Notes: a model not told the origin generated them from the letters alone. A stretch of DNA of 64,000 nt from Actinosynnema sp. ALI-1.44 (GCF_001984155.1 NZ_MTQO01000023.1:1-64000); one strand, 5' to 3'; positions 8,693 to 18,053 are shown, counted from the first letter of the stretch. Made by a program: numbers and translations.

Positions 8693-8861
8693 GTTTCGGC
8701 CTCAGGACAGTTTCGCTCCGGGAGCGAAGGCGGGCAGCTTCTCGAGACCGCGCGACGATCCCCGGGTCGCGCTCGAACACGTCGGCCTCGATCCCGGCGC
8801 CACGCAGGCCCTGCGCGAGAGCCAGACCTCCCAGACCGGTTCCCGCGACAGAAACTCGCAT
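8577..8861 (-). pseudogene. N-terminal stub of an FAD-dependent monooxygenase
   Basis: The frame starts well: GGAGG sits 6 nt before ATG 8861, and the first 35 residues are a textbook FAD-binding start, with GTGLGGLALAQGL (GxGxxG) and the acidic end of strand two in VFERDPG. After that the sequence loses all resemblance to the family and runs antisense into the end of the DMT gene, ending after 94 codons instead of about 400. It is a truncated gene with an intact start region, best explained by a deletion or insertion that joined foreign DNA after codon 35. Confidence 0.7.
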
Positions 8862-9035
8862 CACACACCTCCGGCCACCGTAAAGAACTAAGTTCGTTAT
8901 GATGATCTAAGTTCTTGTCAACCGGAAGCTCGGCGCCGTCCACTTCGTCTGTCGCCTTGGGGGGCTGCACATCCGTGCGGCGCTACAGCGAAACGGTGCG
9001 TCGACGCTGAAGCGGGCCGCGATGACGGAAGCGAA

Positions 9036-9791
9036 TCAGGGCTGGAGTTGGGAGAGCCCGAACGCGGTGAGGAATCCGACAACGGTGATCACGCCGATCC
9101 AGAGGTGTGCGTTGTCGAATGCTTCGGGGATCATCGTGTCGGCGACCATGGCCAGGATCGCACCGCCTGCCAGTGCGGTGATCACGGCAAGCACGCCACC
9201 GGACGCGCCGCCGAGAACGCCGTATCCCAGCATCGCGGCCAGGCCGCTGATGATCGCGATGCCGCTCCACAAGCCGAACACGTAGCGGCGACTACGGCCC
9301 GCTTGGCGCATTCCCGCGGCGCTGGACAGACCTTCCGGCACGTTGCTGATGAACACCGCGGCCACTGTGACCACGCTGACCGTGCCGCCACCGAGCAGGC
9401 TGGTGCCGATGACGATGGATTCCGGTATGCCGTCCAGCAACGCGCCCAAAGCGATAGCGGTACCGGAGCCGGACTGCTCGGCTTCGGACGGTTGTTGATC
9501 GCCGGAGCGTTTGCGATGGCGTGCTCCCCGGCGGGCCAGCACGACGTTTGCGAGGGTGTACACCAGGGCACCAGTCAACGCCCCACCGGCGGTGGGCAGC
9601 AGGCCACCGCGCTCGTGTGCTTCCGCGATCAGTTCGAACGACACCGCCGAAAGCAGCACTCCGCTGCCGAAAGCCATGACACTGGCCACCAGCTTCGTCG
9701 GTACCCGCAGCAGGTACCCGACCAGCGCGCCAACCAGCAACGCCGAGCCAGCCAGCAGGCCCCAACCACCAGCCTCCACCAGCCCTGGCAC
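9036..9791 (-). CDS. ZIP-family divalent metal transporter
   Basis: 251 residues with about eight membrane helices and a His/basic cytoplasmic loop (RRGARHRKRSGDQQPSEAEQ) between helices 3 and 4, as in ZIP permeases. The two signature helices read LLDGIPESIVIGTSL and FISNVPEGLSSAAGM. The classic HNxPEG histidines are replaced by Asp and Ser, a variant seen in an actinobacterial ZIP branch. The likely substrate is a divalent metal, but the altered motif makes the ion uncertain. It is the most downstream member of a minus-strand run that continues to 13332. Confidence 0.85.
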   Translation of the reverse strand: MPGLVEAGGWGLLAGSALLVGALVGYLLRVPTKLVASVMAFGSGVLLSAVSFELIAEAHERGGLLPTAGGALTGALVYTLANVVLARRGARHRKRSGDQQPSEAEQSGSGTAIALGALLDGIPESIVIGTSLLGGGTVSVVTVAAVFISNVPEGLSSAAGMRQAGRSRRYVFGLWSGIAIISGLAAMLGYGVLGGASGGVLAVITALAGGAILAMVADTMIPEAFDNAHLWIGVITVVGFLTAFGLSQLQP

Positions 9792-9853
9792 TGCGCAGCC
9801 TCCTCATGCCCGACCGACCACCTCTGAAACCACTACCCGGTATCCGGCCGCAC

Positions 9854-10387
9854 TCACGGAGTCTGCAGCGTGAGGGGGAGGTTCTGCAGCTGCACGACGG
9901 TGGCCTCCGGGGTGTCCGGCACTACCAGATCCACGGGTGCTTCGAGTTCGCAGCGGCCGTCTTGTGGCGGGAAGTGGTCGAGTCGTGCCGACAGTCGCAT
10001 CGGTTTCTCGGAAACCAGTTCGACTGTGCCGCCAGGCTGCTGCACTTCCGCGCAGAGGCCGACGACAAGGTGCATGTCGAACCCGGCCGATGTGGCCGAC
10101 ACCTGTTCCACGCGCCCACTCGACGTCGCCTCGGCGTCATCGAGTCGCACGTGGACGGAGCCGCCGTCCTCCGCGCCGCCCGCGTCCGGCAGATCCGCCG
10201 TCAGCTGGAAGGCCACCAGCTCCAGGTCAACCCTGGTATCGGTCTGATCTGCCTTGGCGACGCGCACAGTGCACTCTCCCGTGAACCGCACATTCAGCGG
10301 CTTGGCGCGGAGTGACATCTCCGCTTCAGCCGCGTCACAGCGGATCGTGAACTCGTCACCCTCAAGCGGAAGCCTCGTCGGCGCCAT
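9854..10387 (-). CDS. Conserved-looking beta-rich hypothetical protein
   Basis: 177 residues, acidic, rich in alternating hydrophobic strands (ECTVRVAKADQTDTRVDLEL, VDLVVPDTPEATVVQLQNL), with no signal peptide, membrane segment or recognised motif. GGAGGG lies 5 nt before ATG 10387, which decides against an upstream in-frame GTG at 10393 that would overlap the ribosome site. It lies between the ZIP transporter and the carboxylate-amine ligase on the same strand, with a 96-bp gap to the latter, so co-transcription is possible. No function can be assigned. Confidence 0.65.
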   Translation of the reverse strand: MAPTRLPLEGDEFTIRCDAAEAEMSLRAKPLNVRFTGECTVRVAKADQTDTRVDLELVAFQLTADLPDAGGAEDGGSVHVRLDDAEATSSGRVEQVSATSAGFDMHLVVGLCAEVQQPGGTVELVSEKPMRLSARLDHFPPQDGRCELEAPVDLVVPDTPEATVVQLQNLPLTLQTP

Positions 10388-10483
10388 GACCACCCTCCCT
10401 CACGACAAGCGAACATGCCCTACTTCTCAGCGACGAGACGATCTCGTCTCGGCATCACCCTGGTGTACCCGCGAGTTCCTCGG

Positions 10484-11548
10484 TTAACACAACAGGTCGA
10501 TCACGTCGGCGATCTGCCCGCGCCGTGCGAACGCGGCTCGTTGCCTGGCCGCGCATCCGGAAACGGCGCGCAACCAGGCGAGGCGGTCGTCAACGAAGGC
10601 ACGCTCGCCCGGCCGGAACACCGCGTCGAGCTGGTCGACGAGGTCCTCGACAAGGCTCCAGACCGGAACCGGATGTCCGCTGTCCGGGTTGAGGCAGTGG
10701 CCCTCCAGTCCATCTCGGCCGGCGCGCCACAGGCTGGCCCGCAACACCTCGGTCGAGACACGGGGCGCGATACGTCGGTCGGCGACGTGGTGGAGCGCCT
10801 GGGTGGCCAGTGCCCGGATCAGAACCGCCAGCAGTGTGGCGTCCTCGGCGGTGGGCGCCACATCGCACACGCGGATCTCCAACGTGGGGTACGTGGGCGA
10901 GAGCCGGATGTCCCAGTAGATCATCCGCTCGTCCGTGATCGCCCCACTGCGCACCAGATCCCCCACTGTGGCCGTGTAGTGCTCTTCGGACTCGAAGTAC
11001 GGAGGAGGGCCGGAGGCAGGCCATCGAGTCATACACCGGTGTCGCCAACTGGCGTAACCGGTGTCCTTTCCTGCCGCGAAAGGCGAATTCGCGCTGAGCG
11101 CGAGCAGCAGGGGCAGCCAGGGCCGCATGTGGTTGCTCACCTGGACACCCGTTGCCGGGTCGGGGATCGACACGTGCACATGGCATCCGCAGATGTTCGC
11201 GTCGTCGATGAGACCGCCGAAATGTTCGGCCATCCGTTCATAGCGGGAGCCGGCGGTCAAGGCCGGTGTTCCCGCATGCGCCTGCGGTGCGCTGCCCGCG
11301 GGCAGGATACGCAGTCCGTGCCGGTCAGCGGCTTTGGCGAGCTGAGCGCGCTGAGCCTTGAGGTGGTCGAGGAGCTCGTCCGCGCGCGAACACACGGGGC
11401 TCGCGGACTCGACCTGGCAGCGCACCATCTCCCGTTGCAGTTGCCCGTCGGCGGGCGGCGTGTCGGCGAGAACGGCGGCGCTGTCGTTGCTCAGCTGGCC
11501 GAACTGGTCGACCAGCATGAATTCCTCTTCGACGCCGAAAGTCACCAC
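10484..11548 (-). CDS. Carboxylate-amine ligase (YbdK/GCS2 family)
   Basis: 354 residues of the glutamate-cysteine ligase type 2 superfamily. The N-terminus GVEEEFMLVD supplies the acidic metal ligands; CQVESASPVC and the block DDANICGCHVHVSIPDPATG follow, then EIRVCDVAPT near residue 230. Such enzymes join a carboxylate (often glutamate) to an amine through an acyl phosphate using ATP. The start is GTG 11548 (or 11545), overlapping the upstream stop by a few bases, so translation is coupled to the FAD/NAD(P)-binding protein. The pairing suggests one pathway; the substrates are unknown. Confidence 0.87.
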   Translation of the reverse strand: MVTFGVEEEFMLVDQFGQLSNDSAAVLADTPPADGQLQREMVRCQVESASPVCSRADELLDHLKAQRAQLAKAADRHGLRILPAGSAPQAHAGTPALTAGSRYERMAEHFGGLIDDANICGCHVHVSIPDPATGVQVSNHMRPWLPLLLALSANSPFAAGKDTGYASWRHRCMTRWPASGPPPYFESEEHYTATVGDLVRSGAITDERMIYWDIRLSPTYPTLEIRVCDVAPTAEDATLLAVLIRALATQALHHVADRRIAPRVSTEVLRASLWRAGRDGLEGHCLNPDSGHPVPVWSLVEDLVDQLDAVFRPGERAFVDDRLAWLRAVSGCAARQRAAFARRGQIADVIDLLC

Positions 11549-13332
11549 GGCAGTTCCCGGCTGTCGCGCTCGAGTGAGCTCATGATGTCGCCTGCGATGG
11601 CGTCCGCCTCGCGGCAGAACGGGCTGTCCTTGCCTGGCCGTCCGGTGCCGACCTGGGTGAACCAGCGGGTTTTCTCGGTGGCGACGCCGATGGCGTAGAT
11701 GTCGGGGTTGACCACTCCGGCGTCGTTGATCACGCGGCAGGGTGGCGGGGTGATAGCCAGGCCGCCGGACGCGAACTGCTCGCCGGTGATCGGATCGGTG
11801 TTGACGAACTCGCTGATGACGCCGTCAGCGAGGAGGTGCTGCGTCAACGGTGCTGCACTCCTGCGGATGTCTGTCACCGGCACTCGGGCTTCGATCAACA
11901 CGTCCACCGTTCGACGCGAACCAGCGACGCGTCCGGACTCGACTGTGAATCCCTCCGACTGCTTGTCGGGTTCGAAACGTGCTGCCGGACCCACCACGTC
12001 CACGACCCCCGCGTCGATCAAGGCGAGAAGTTGTTCGACATGCTCGTCCGGTGGACCTGCGGAGACGATGAAGCTCCACGGCGCGAATCGTGACAGGAAG
12101 TCGCGGTGCGATCCAGGCAACAGGCCACCGTAGTCCACCACGGAGGGCAGAAGTGGTCGAATCCCTCGCAACATCTCGGTCGCTGCTTTGACCGGACTGC
12201 CGTGCGGGCCCTTGCGCGCCTCCTCGACATCGGTGCGCAGCATGTCCATCATCGACAGTCGAAAGGCCTGTGGACTGCTGAACCGCTTCCCACGGAACGG
12301 TTGCCCCACATCCTCGACACGCACGCCGAGGCGTGTTCGGTTCTGCCTGCCGGCACAGGACGCGTGGGCCGATCTCGCCTCCGCCATGATCAGGGGCTCG
12401 ACCTGCTTGGCGAAGTCCAGTTGGGACGTCCCCGTGTTCCTGAACGCGGCCGTTCGCAAGTCATCCAACCGTTGCTCGGTAAGCACTGTCGGCCGGGGTG
12501 CGGTTTCCGGTGCTTCGTCGAATCTGGGACGCGCCAGGAAAGGCACTCCGCTGCGCGACCCCGCTGTGATTCGCGGCTCCGCACCGCTGGGCCGGTATGC
12601 CAGGCGTCCGGACTGGTCGCGGACGAACCGCCCGCCTCGCCCGATGGACAACGATCTGACGATGTCGTAGAAGGACAGGCCCAACCCGCGAATCGCCACT
12701 GACGCGCTTGGCGCGACGGCGTCAAGTGGCATGTCGGCAGCGATGGACTCGGCCAGGTACCGGTCTTCGCCATGATCAGCCAGCCGCCGCTGCTCGTCGG
12801 ACAGTTGCTGAGCGCCGTGTCCGGTGGCCAGAACCACCTTGTCCACACGCAACGGCGTGCCCAGGGTGTCCACGGTGAGGAGATACCGTCCGTCCATCCG
12901 GGTCACTTCAGTGACTTCCCCGAGGACGGGACGGACTCGGACGTTGCGCGGCGCGCTCGCGCGCATCCGGTCGAAAGTGTCCTTCAAGTACGCCCCGTAC
13001 ACCCGCCTCGGCGGATAGTCGACCGGCCCGACTGTCTCGTGTGGCCACCCGGCCTGGTTGCTCCACTCAACCAGCCCGCCTCCGGGTACATCGCTGTCCG
13101 GCGACCGAACCGTGACCTCGGCACCTGTGGCGTTCATCGTCAACCACCAGGGCTGCCCGGTCCGCCATACCCGTCCCGAACCGTGCTCCACCGGATCGAC
13201 AGCCCACACCGTCACCTCGCCGCGGTACGGACTGGATCGCAGCCGGATCAGCAACCGCTCCAGCACCGACAGACCGCGTGGACCGACACCGACCAGCGCC
13301 ACAGCGACCCCGCCCGATTGCGCACCTACCAT
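11542..13332 (-). CDS. FAD/NAD(P)-binding protein (NAD_binding_9 type)
   Basis: 596 residues. The N-terminal dinucleotide fold reads VALVGVGPRGLSVLERLL, followed by the partner motif VLATGHG near residue 170 and a third block VAIRGLGLSFYDIVRSL typical of this family (PF13454). A C-terminal segment with NPDIYAIGVATEKTRWF and TGRPGKDSPF closes the flavin site. Members occur next to amino-acid or peptide tailoring enzymes, often without proven reactions. Its stop overlaps the start of the carboxylate-amine ligase, so the two proteins are made in fixed ratio. It is the first gene of the minus-strand run. Confidence 0.85.
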   Translation of the reverse strand: MVGAQSGGVAVALVGVGPRGLSVLERLLIRLRSSPYRGEVTVWAVDPVEHGSGRVWRTGQPWWLTMNATGAEVTVRSPDSDVPGGGLVEWSNQAGWPHETVGPVDYPPRRVYGAYLKDTFDRMRASAPRNVRVRPVLGEVTEVTRMDGRYLLTVDTLGTPLRVDKVVLATGHGAQQLSDEQRRLADHGEDRYLAESIAADMPLDAVAPSASVAIRGLGLSFYDIVRSLSIGRGGRFVRDQSGRLAYRPSGAEPRITAGSRSGVPFLARPRFDEAPETAPRPTVLTEQRLDDLRTAAFRNTGTSQLDFAKQVEPLIMAEARSAHASCAGRQNRTRLGVRVEDVGQPFRGKRFSSPQAFRLSMMDMLRTDVEEARKGPHGSPVKAATEMLRGIRPLLPSVVDYGGLLPGSHRDFLSRFAPWSFIVSAGPPDEHVEQLLALIDAGVVDVVGPAARFEPDKQSEGFTVESGRVAGSRRTVDVLIEARVPVTDIRRSAAPLTQHLLADGVISEFVNTDPITGEQFASGGLAITPPPCRVINDAGVVNPDIYAIGVATEKTRWFTQVGTGRPGKDSPFCREADAIAGDIMSSLERDSRELPW

Positions 13333-13823
13333 GCGCTGGGACTACCCACATGTGACCTGATCAATCTGGACCGCACCGATCTGCGTGGACACCACTCGTT
13401 CGAGCCCGCATCGGCGATGAATTGATCAACAAGGAAAGGACCGGCTGTGAATCCGCCGAAAGGGTTTCAAGCCTGGCTGTCGCCCTGTGCGACACCGGGA
13501 AGCACCTGGTCCAGAGTCTCAGGCACAGCGCTGTGGTGCTGCGAGAACGGGGTCCGGTCTCGCATCACCGCTCCTTGTCGGGTGGGTCTGTGAGTTGTTC
13601 GGTTCCGGACCCGCCGCTGGACGCTGGCCCGCGACTTCTGGGAACAGATGCGTCAGGCGGGGTCGCTTCACGCTGGATCGGTGCCTCTCTGCAATGCGTC
13701 ATCGACTTGCCACACCCATCCGACGTCCGTTCTGTTCCGAATGTGTTGTGTGCGCGACTGGCGACCGGCTCGGGTCGTGCCGTGTCGCGCACGGACACGG
13801 TTCCTGATCGACAGGAGTTCACT
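13333..13823. other. 491-bp spacer without a recognisable gene
   Basis: The spacer holds the start regions of the FAD/NAD(P)-binding gene (minus) and the DUF4394 gene (plus). Open frames exist on both strands, but none has family features, a good start or a membrane or signal pattern. It is probably promoter DNA plus decayed sequence. Confidence 0.4.
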
Positions 13824-14687
13824 ATGCGCAGACCCATCCGTACGACCGTGGTCGGAGCATGCGTTCTCGCGGCCTTCCTCAGTGGCACGGCCGCGACGGC
13901 GGCACCAGCGAAACACGACAGCCCGCGTGGTGGCGATCTGTTCGTGCTCAGTCAAAGCGGCGTGCTTTCCCGCCACGACGCGACGCTGCGGCTGCTTCCC
14001 AAGTCCAGCAAGCGCGTCACCGGTGTGGCCAAGAACGACCGATTGATCGGACTGGACACACGCCCCGCGACTGGTGGCCTGTACGCGCTGTCCCGCTCCG
14101 GTCAGCTGTACCGGATCGACGCCAAGACCGCGGCCGCGACCGCGGTCGGATCCCCGATCGCCCTGCGGGGCACGGCGATCGGGTTCGACTTCAACCCGAC
14201 CGTCGACCGGATCAGGCTGGTCACCGACACCGGCCAGAACCTCCGGCTGCACCCCGACACCGGCGCCGTCGCGGGAACCGACACTCCCTTGAGCTACCCG
14301 AGCGAGAACCGCACACCTCGCGTCACCGCGTCCGGCTACACCAACAGCGTCGCCGGGGCGACCTCCACCGCCCTCTACGGCCTCGACTCCGCCCGCGACA
14401 CCCTCGTCAAGCAGGGCAGTCTTCCCGGCGAAACACCGGTCGTGTCACCGAACACCGGGCAACTGACCACCATCGGCCGCCTGGGGCTGGACATCAGCGC
14501 CGTCAACGGCTTCGACATCACCGGCAGCGCCAGCGCGGGCTCCTACAATCCCCGCGACTACAAGGCCGTGGCGGCAGTCCGCACGCACGGGCTGACTCTG
14601 CTGGTCAGCGTCGACCTGGCGGCCGGCCGGGCTCGGGTGGTCTCACCGCTGCTCACCGACATCGTCGGCCTGACTTTCGCCAGCTGA
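13824..14687 (+). CDS. Secreted DUF4394 protein
   Basis: 287 residues. A Sec signal (RTTVVGACVLAAFLSGTAAT, cleavage near TAAPAKHD) precedes a beta-propeller-like domain. Its repeats contain LIGLDTRPATGGLYALSRSG, LYRIDAKTAAA, and the DUF4394 hallmark IGFDFNPTVDRIRLVTDTGQ followed by NLRLHPDTGA. DUF4394 proteins are exported and of unknown function. ACAGGAG 8 nt upstream fixes the start at 13824. A perfect hairpin lies 16 nt after the stop, so the gene is transcribed alone. Confidence 0.9.
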   Translation: MRRPIRTTVVGACVLAAFLSGTAATAAPAKHDSPRGGDLFVLSQSGVLSRHDATLRLLPKSSKRVTGVAKNDRLIGLDTRPATGGLYALSRSGQLYRIDAKTAAATAVGSPIALRGTAIGFDFNPTVDRIRLVTDTGQNLRLHPDTGAVAGTDTPLSYPSENRTPRVTASGYTNSVAGATSTALYGLDSARDTLVKQGSLPGETPVVSPNTGQLTTIGRLGLDISAVNGFDITGSASAGSYNPRDYKAVAAVRTHGLTLLVSVDLAAGRARVVSPLLTDIVGLTFAS

Positions 14688-14702
14688 GTCGCACACACGA
14701 AT

Positions 14703-14730
14703 GGCGGCACCAGAATGTCCTGGTGCCGCC
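14703..14730 (+). terminator. 11-bp hairpin terminator
   Basis: GGCGGCACCAG (14703-14713) pairs exactly with CTGGTGCCGCC (14720-14730) around a 6-nt loop, directly after the DUF4394 stop. Confidence 0.8.
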
Positions 14731-14988
14731 CGACCTTGGTGTGGCTGCTGGGCGCCCGCGTGCCCACCGCCGCCCGCGGGACCGGAGTCGCCGCCGTGGG
14801 TGTTGCTCACGGTGGTCGCGTCGCCGGTGGCGCCGGTCGCCCCGGAGTCACCGGAGTTGCCAGTCACGGCGTTGTTGAGGGCATCTGCGTGTCTCGACAC
14901 GATCAACTCGCCAAGATCTTCAGTGGATGGAGGAGAAACGCAATCAAGGCGGCATTCGCCGCGTCCGCGGTGAGTGGCGGGTGTGTCG
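14731..14988. pseudogene. Back-to-back fragments of a Gly-rich secreted protein
   Basis: Minus-strand sequence 14740-14906 reads as a collagen-like tract (NSGDSGATGATGDATTVSN, then GGDSGPAGGGG) with only a weak TTG start. Plus-strand sequence from 14930 reads as a good ribosome site (GGAGGAG) followed by ATC instead of ATG and a signal-peptide-like start (KAAFAASAVSGG) that soon runs into the LAL gene. Both look like parts of small actinobacterial exported proteins, but they point away from each other. This is probably rearranged debris. Confidence 0.35.
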
Positions 14989-17823
14989 TCAGAGGCGGAT
15001 GTCGTGACGGGAGGGGGCGTTCAGCTTGCGGCGGACCTTCACCACGTACTCCTCGACTGTGCGGCGGGAGAGAAACAGGGCTTGGGCGATCTCGCGATTG
15101 GTGTGGCCGCCTGCCAGGAGACGGGCGACATCTTGTTCACGCGGGGACAGTTCGCTGCCGTAGCCACGTCGGCCGCGCGGTGACGGAGTGGCCACACCGA
15201 TGCTGCGGATGCGGTGGCGGCAGCGTGCAGCGTCGACAGTCGCGCCCAGGGACTCGTAGGACTGGGCCAGCGCGTCGAGCGCCGTGGCGTCGGTGACGGC
15301 GTGGTTCTCGGCTTGCTCGGCGAGTTGGGTGGCCCGGTAGGGCAGGCCCAGGTCCCGGTGCAGGTCGATCGCCTTGCGGTAGAGCGAGTCGGCTTCTTCG
15401 CGGTCGTCCGCCGCTGCGGCGAGCCTCGCGCGGCAGGCGGTCAGTGCCGCTCGGGCCAGCGGGGCGTCGACACCTGCCAGACCGGTGGTTGTCTCCGTGA
15501 CGAGCAGTTGCGCGGCGTCGGCGCGACCTGTTGCCAGGTAGCAGTCGACTGCCTGGGGCAGGATGTCGCCCGACCACACCCATGCGCCCTTGCGCCGCAA
15601 CATCGTCACGCCGTACTCCACGTGCTCCTCCGCTGCGGCGGCCTCGCCCCGGCTGAGCAGCATGCCCGCCATGCCCCCGGCTGCTGATATGCCTACCGGG
15701 AACACCGGGGCGGTGGGGCACGAACCAGCCGCGCGGAAAGCCCGTTCGGCCTGCACCCATTCCCCGCGTGCCGCCGCCAGCCAGCCTCGGGTGAGGTTCA
15801 GGTCGGTGGTCAGCAGCAGGTTCGCGTAGGTTTCAGTCAACCGGTCGATTCGCTGTTCCAGCCCCATCCACCGCCCACTGAGCCAGTCGAGCCGGACCGC
15901 CGTGGCCTCGGCGGTGCCGACGACGTAGGTGGCGGCGACCCGCTCGGCCAGGGTGATCCCGGTGCGCAGGAACTCCCGTGCCCTGGAGTAGTGCCCGATC
16001 CGCGAACACGCGTCCGCGAGGTTGCAGTGCGCCCGTGCCAGGTGGTGGATCTCCTCGGGGTTGCGGACGTCCGAAGTGGACGGCAGCAGGGCGATGCGGT
16101 CCCAGGCGCCCGGGTCGCCGGCGATGAGTCGCCCGCCGAGCGTCGTGGCCAGCAGCGCGGTGCGCAGGGCCTGGGTGGGGAGGTGGTCGATGAGACCCTC
16201 GACCCGGCTGAGGGATGCCCGGTGCTCGACGATGGACGCGGTGCCCAGGTACGGCCCGGCCATGGCCGCCATGCCGCGTGCGGTGCGTTCCGGCTGATCG
16301 CCGAGCAGGTCGATAGCCCGGGTGATCTCCTCGGCCCCCCGGTCCAGTTCGCCGGTCTCACGCTGCAGCAGCAGCCCGAACCACAGATGCACTTCGCCTC
16401 GCACGTCCGGTGCCAGGCGCGGGTCCGTCAGCAGGTTTTCGACTCGCGAGGTCAGCTCCCCGCCGGGCAGTCCGGTCAGGGCGTAGCCGCACAACCTGGT
16501 GGCCAGTCGGTTCGTGTCCGCGGGGCTGAGCTCCGGATCGGACAGCACCTCGGACAGCAACTCGACCGCGGTGGGCACGTCCTTGGCCTCTTCGGCTGCC
16601 GCAGCGGCGTTTTCACTGTACCGCAGCCATTCGGCTCTCATGCCTGCCCCTTTGGCGTGCGCGGCAAGGCGGGCGGCCGGTGGTCGGTCAAGGGCGGACA
16701 ACGCCGCCACAGCGCGTTCGTGCAGTTCTCGCCGCCAGACATGGGGCAGGGAGGCGTACACCGCGCGCCTGGCGAAGTTGTGCGGGAAACCGAACCTGTT
16801 CTCCGTCTCTTCCACGAACACGCCGGAGTTCACCAAAGCGGTCAGATGCTCGTCCACCGCGTTTCCCGCCACGGCGCCCAGGACGCCGGTCGTCTCCGGC
16901 ACGCCCAGCACCGCGGCGGCCTCGGCGACGGCCCGCGCGCCATCGGGCAGGGCTCCCACCCGTTGCCCGAACTCCTCCGCCACCCGGATCGGCACGTCGA
17001 TCCGGTCCAGGACCCGCTGCGGCACGTCATCCTCGGTGCCCACCTGACCGTGTAACGCACACACCGCTTCCTCGACCACGAAAGGGATTCCAGCTGTCTC
17101 GCGCAGGACGGTCGCCGCGAACCGTTCCGATGTCACAGTGTCTCCCACGATCGCGTCGATCATGGTGCGCACCTCAGCCATGCCGAACGGCCGCAGGACC
17201 ACGTTGACCCCGGTGACGCCGTGCGGGACGTGGAACGCGTGGCCGAGCGGGGCCCCGGCGGGCAGGTCCTCTCGGCGGTAGGTCACCACGATCGACAGGC
17301 CCGGTGGTGGGTTTCCCATCACGAACCGCAGTACCCGGCGGGTGTCCTCGTCCGCCCAGTGCAGGTCCTCCAGCACGAGCACAGTAGGTCCCAGGCAACG
17401 GAGCAACTCGCGTACAGCGCGGAAAACCCGGTGCCGCTCGGCATCGGGGTCGCCAAGGGAACGCGGCTCCGGGGGCAGGAGGTCGGCGAGTTCAGGCAGG
17501 TGGGCCCGGAGCGCGCCGGTCACCGGGCCGGGAGCGTCCAGTCGGTCACCGCATTGGCTGAAGCAGTCGAGGAGCACTCCATACGGGAATGGCACGGACA
17601 GCGGTTGACACGTGCCCACGACCACACGCGTGTCCCCGTCGCGGGCGACGGCGGCGAATTCGGCAACGAGCCTCGTCTTGCCTGTTCCGGCCTGTCCCTC
17701 CACGAAGACGACCGACGGCGCGTGCCGCACCGCGCTGAGCACGGCGGCCAGTTCCGCGTCCCGGCCGATCATCGGCACCGGGCTGGGCCGGGCGGGGAGG
17801 GGTTTCGCGCGATCATGCTCCAT
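14989..17823 (-). CDS. LAL-type LuxR family transcriptional regulator
   Basis: 944 residues. An N-terminal AAA-type ATPase carries Walker A GQAGTGKT (residues 43-50) and Walker B VLVLEDLHWAD near 150. A long TPR-like helical middle follows (about 370-860). A LuxR helix-turn-helix ends the protein (LSPREQDVARLLAGGHTNRE, then ALFLSRRTVEEYVVKV). LAL (MalT-like) regulators are ATP-dependent activators that sense ligands through the helical region. The gene is divergent from the protease at 18054, making that protease pair a candidate target. The HTH runs to the last residues, so the protein is complete. Confidence 0.93.
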   Translation of the reverse strand: MEHDRAKPLPARPSPVPMIGRDAELAAVLSAVRHAPSVVFVEGQAGTGKTRLVAEFAAVARDGDTRVVVGTCQPLSVPFPYGVLLDCFSQCGDRLDAPGPVTGALRAHLPELADLLPPEPRSLGDPDAERHRVFRAVRELLRCLGPTVLVLEDLHWADEDTRRVLRFVMGNPPPGLSIVVTYRREDLPAGAPLGHAFHVPHGVTGVNVVLRPFGMAEVRTMIDAIVGDTVTSERFAATVLRETAGIPFVVEEAVCALHGQVGTEDDVPQRVLDRIDVPIRVAEEFGQRVGALPDGARAVAEAAAVLGVPETTGVLGAVAGNAVDEHLTALVNSGVFVEETENRFGFPHNFARRAVYASLPHVWRRELHERAVAALSALDRPPAARLAAHAKGAGMRAEWLRYSENAAAAAEEAKDVPTAVELLSEVLSDPELSPADTNRLATRLCGYALTGLPGGELTSRVENLLTDPRLAPDVRGEVHLWFGLLLQRETGELDRGAEEITRAIDLLGDQPERTARGMAAMAGPYLGTASIVEHRASLSRVEGLIDHLPTQALRTALLATTLGGRLIAGDPGAWDRIALLPSTSDVRNPEEIHHLARAHCNLADACSRIGHYSRAREFLRTGITLAERVAATYVVGTAEATAVRLDWLSGRWMGLEQRIDRLTETYANLLLTTDLNLTRGWLAAARGEWVQAERAFRAAGSCPTAPVFPVGISAAGGMAGMLLSRGEAAAAEEHVEYGVTMLRRKGAWVWSGDILPQAVDCYLATGRADAAQLLVTETTTGLAGVDAPLARAALTACRARLAAAADDREEADSLYRKAIDLHRDLGLPYRATQLAEQAENHAVTDATALDALAQSYESLGATVDAARCRHRIRSIGVATPSPRGRRGYGSELSPREQDVARLLAGGHTNREIAQALFLSRRTVEEYVVKVRRKLNAPSRHDIRL

Positions 17824-17990
17824 GCTCGCTCCTGTCGGTGATCAACCCTCAGCGGAATGACCGACAGGATAGGTCGGCTGGGCGGGACACCGTAACCCCG
17901 CGGGCATGAGCACCCGCGTCCGGCAACGACGCCTCGGACATACGGGTCGTAGCCACACTTGTTCCCCTGTCGCCGAAGCCGAAGGGTGAT

Positions 17991-18036
17991 GTTCGAGCGG
18001 CCTGGTGTCTGCACTCCCTGCAACGGCCGCTCGAAC
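17991..18036. promoter_or_regulatory. 12-bp perfect inverted repeat in the protease leader
   Basis: GTTCGAGCGGCC (17991-18002) and GGCCGCTCGAAC (18025-18036) are exact reverse complements around a 22-bp spacer, and end 8 nt before the GGAGGA ribosome site of the subtilase gene. It could be an operator for a dimer such as the divergent LAL regulator, or an RNA hairpin acting on translation or RNA stability. It is not placed as a terminator for an upstream plus-strand gene, since there is none. Confidence 0.6.
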
Positions 18037-18053
18037 GCACGATGGAGGAATCG

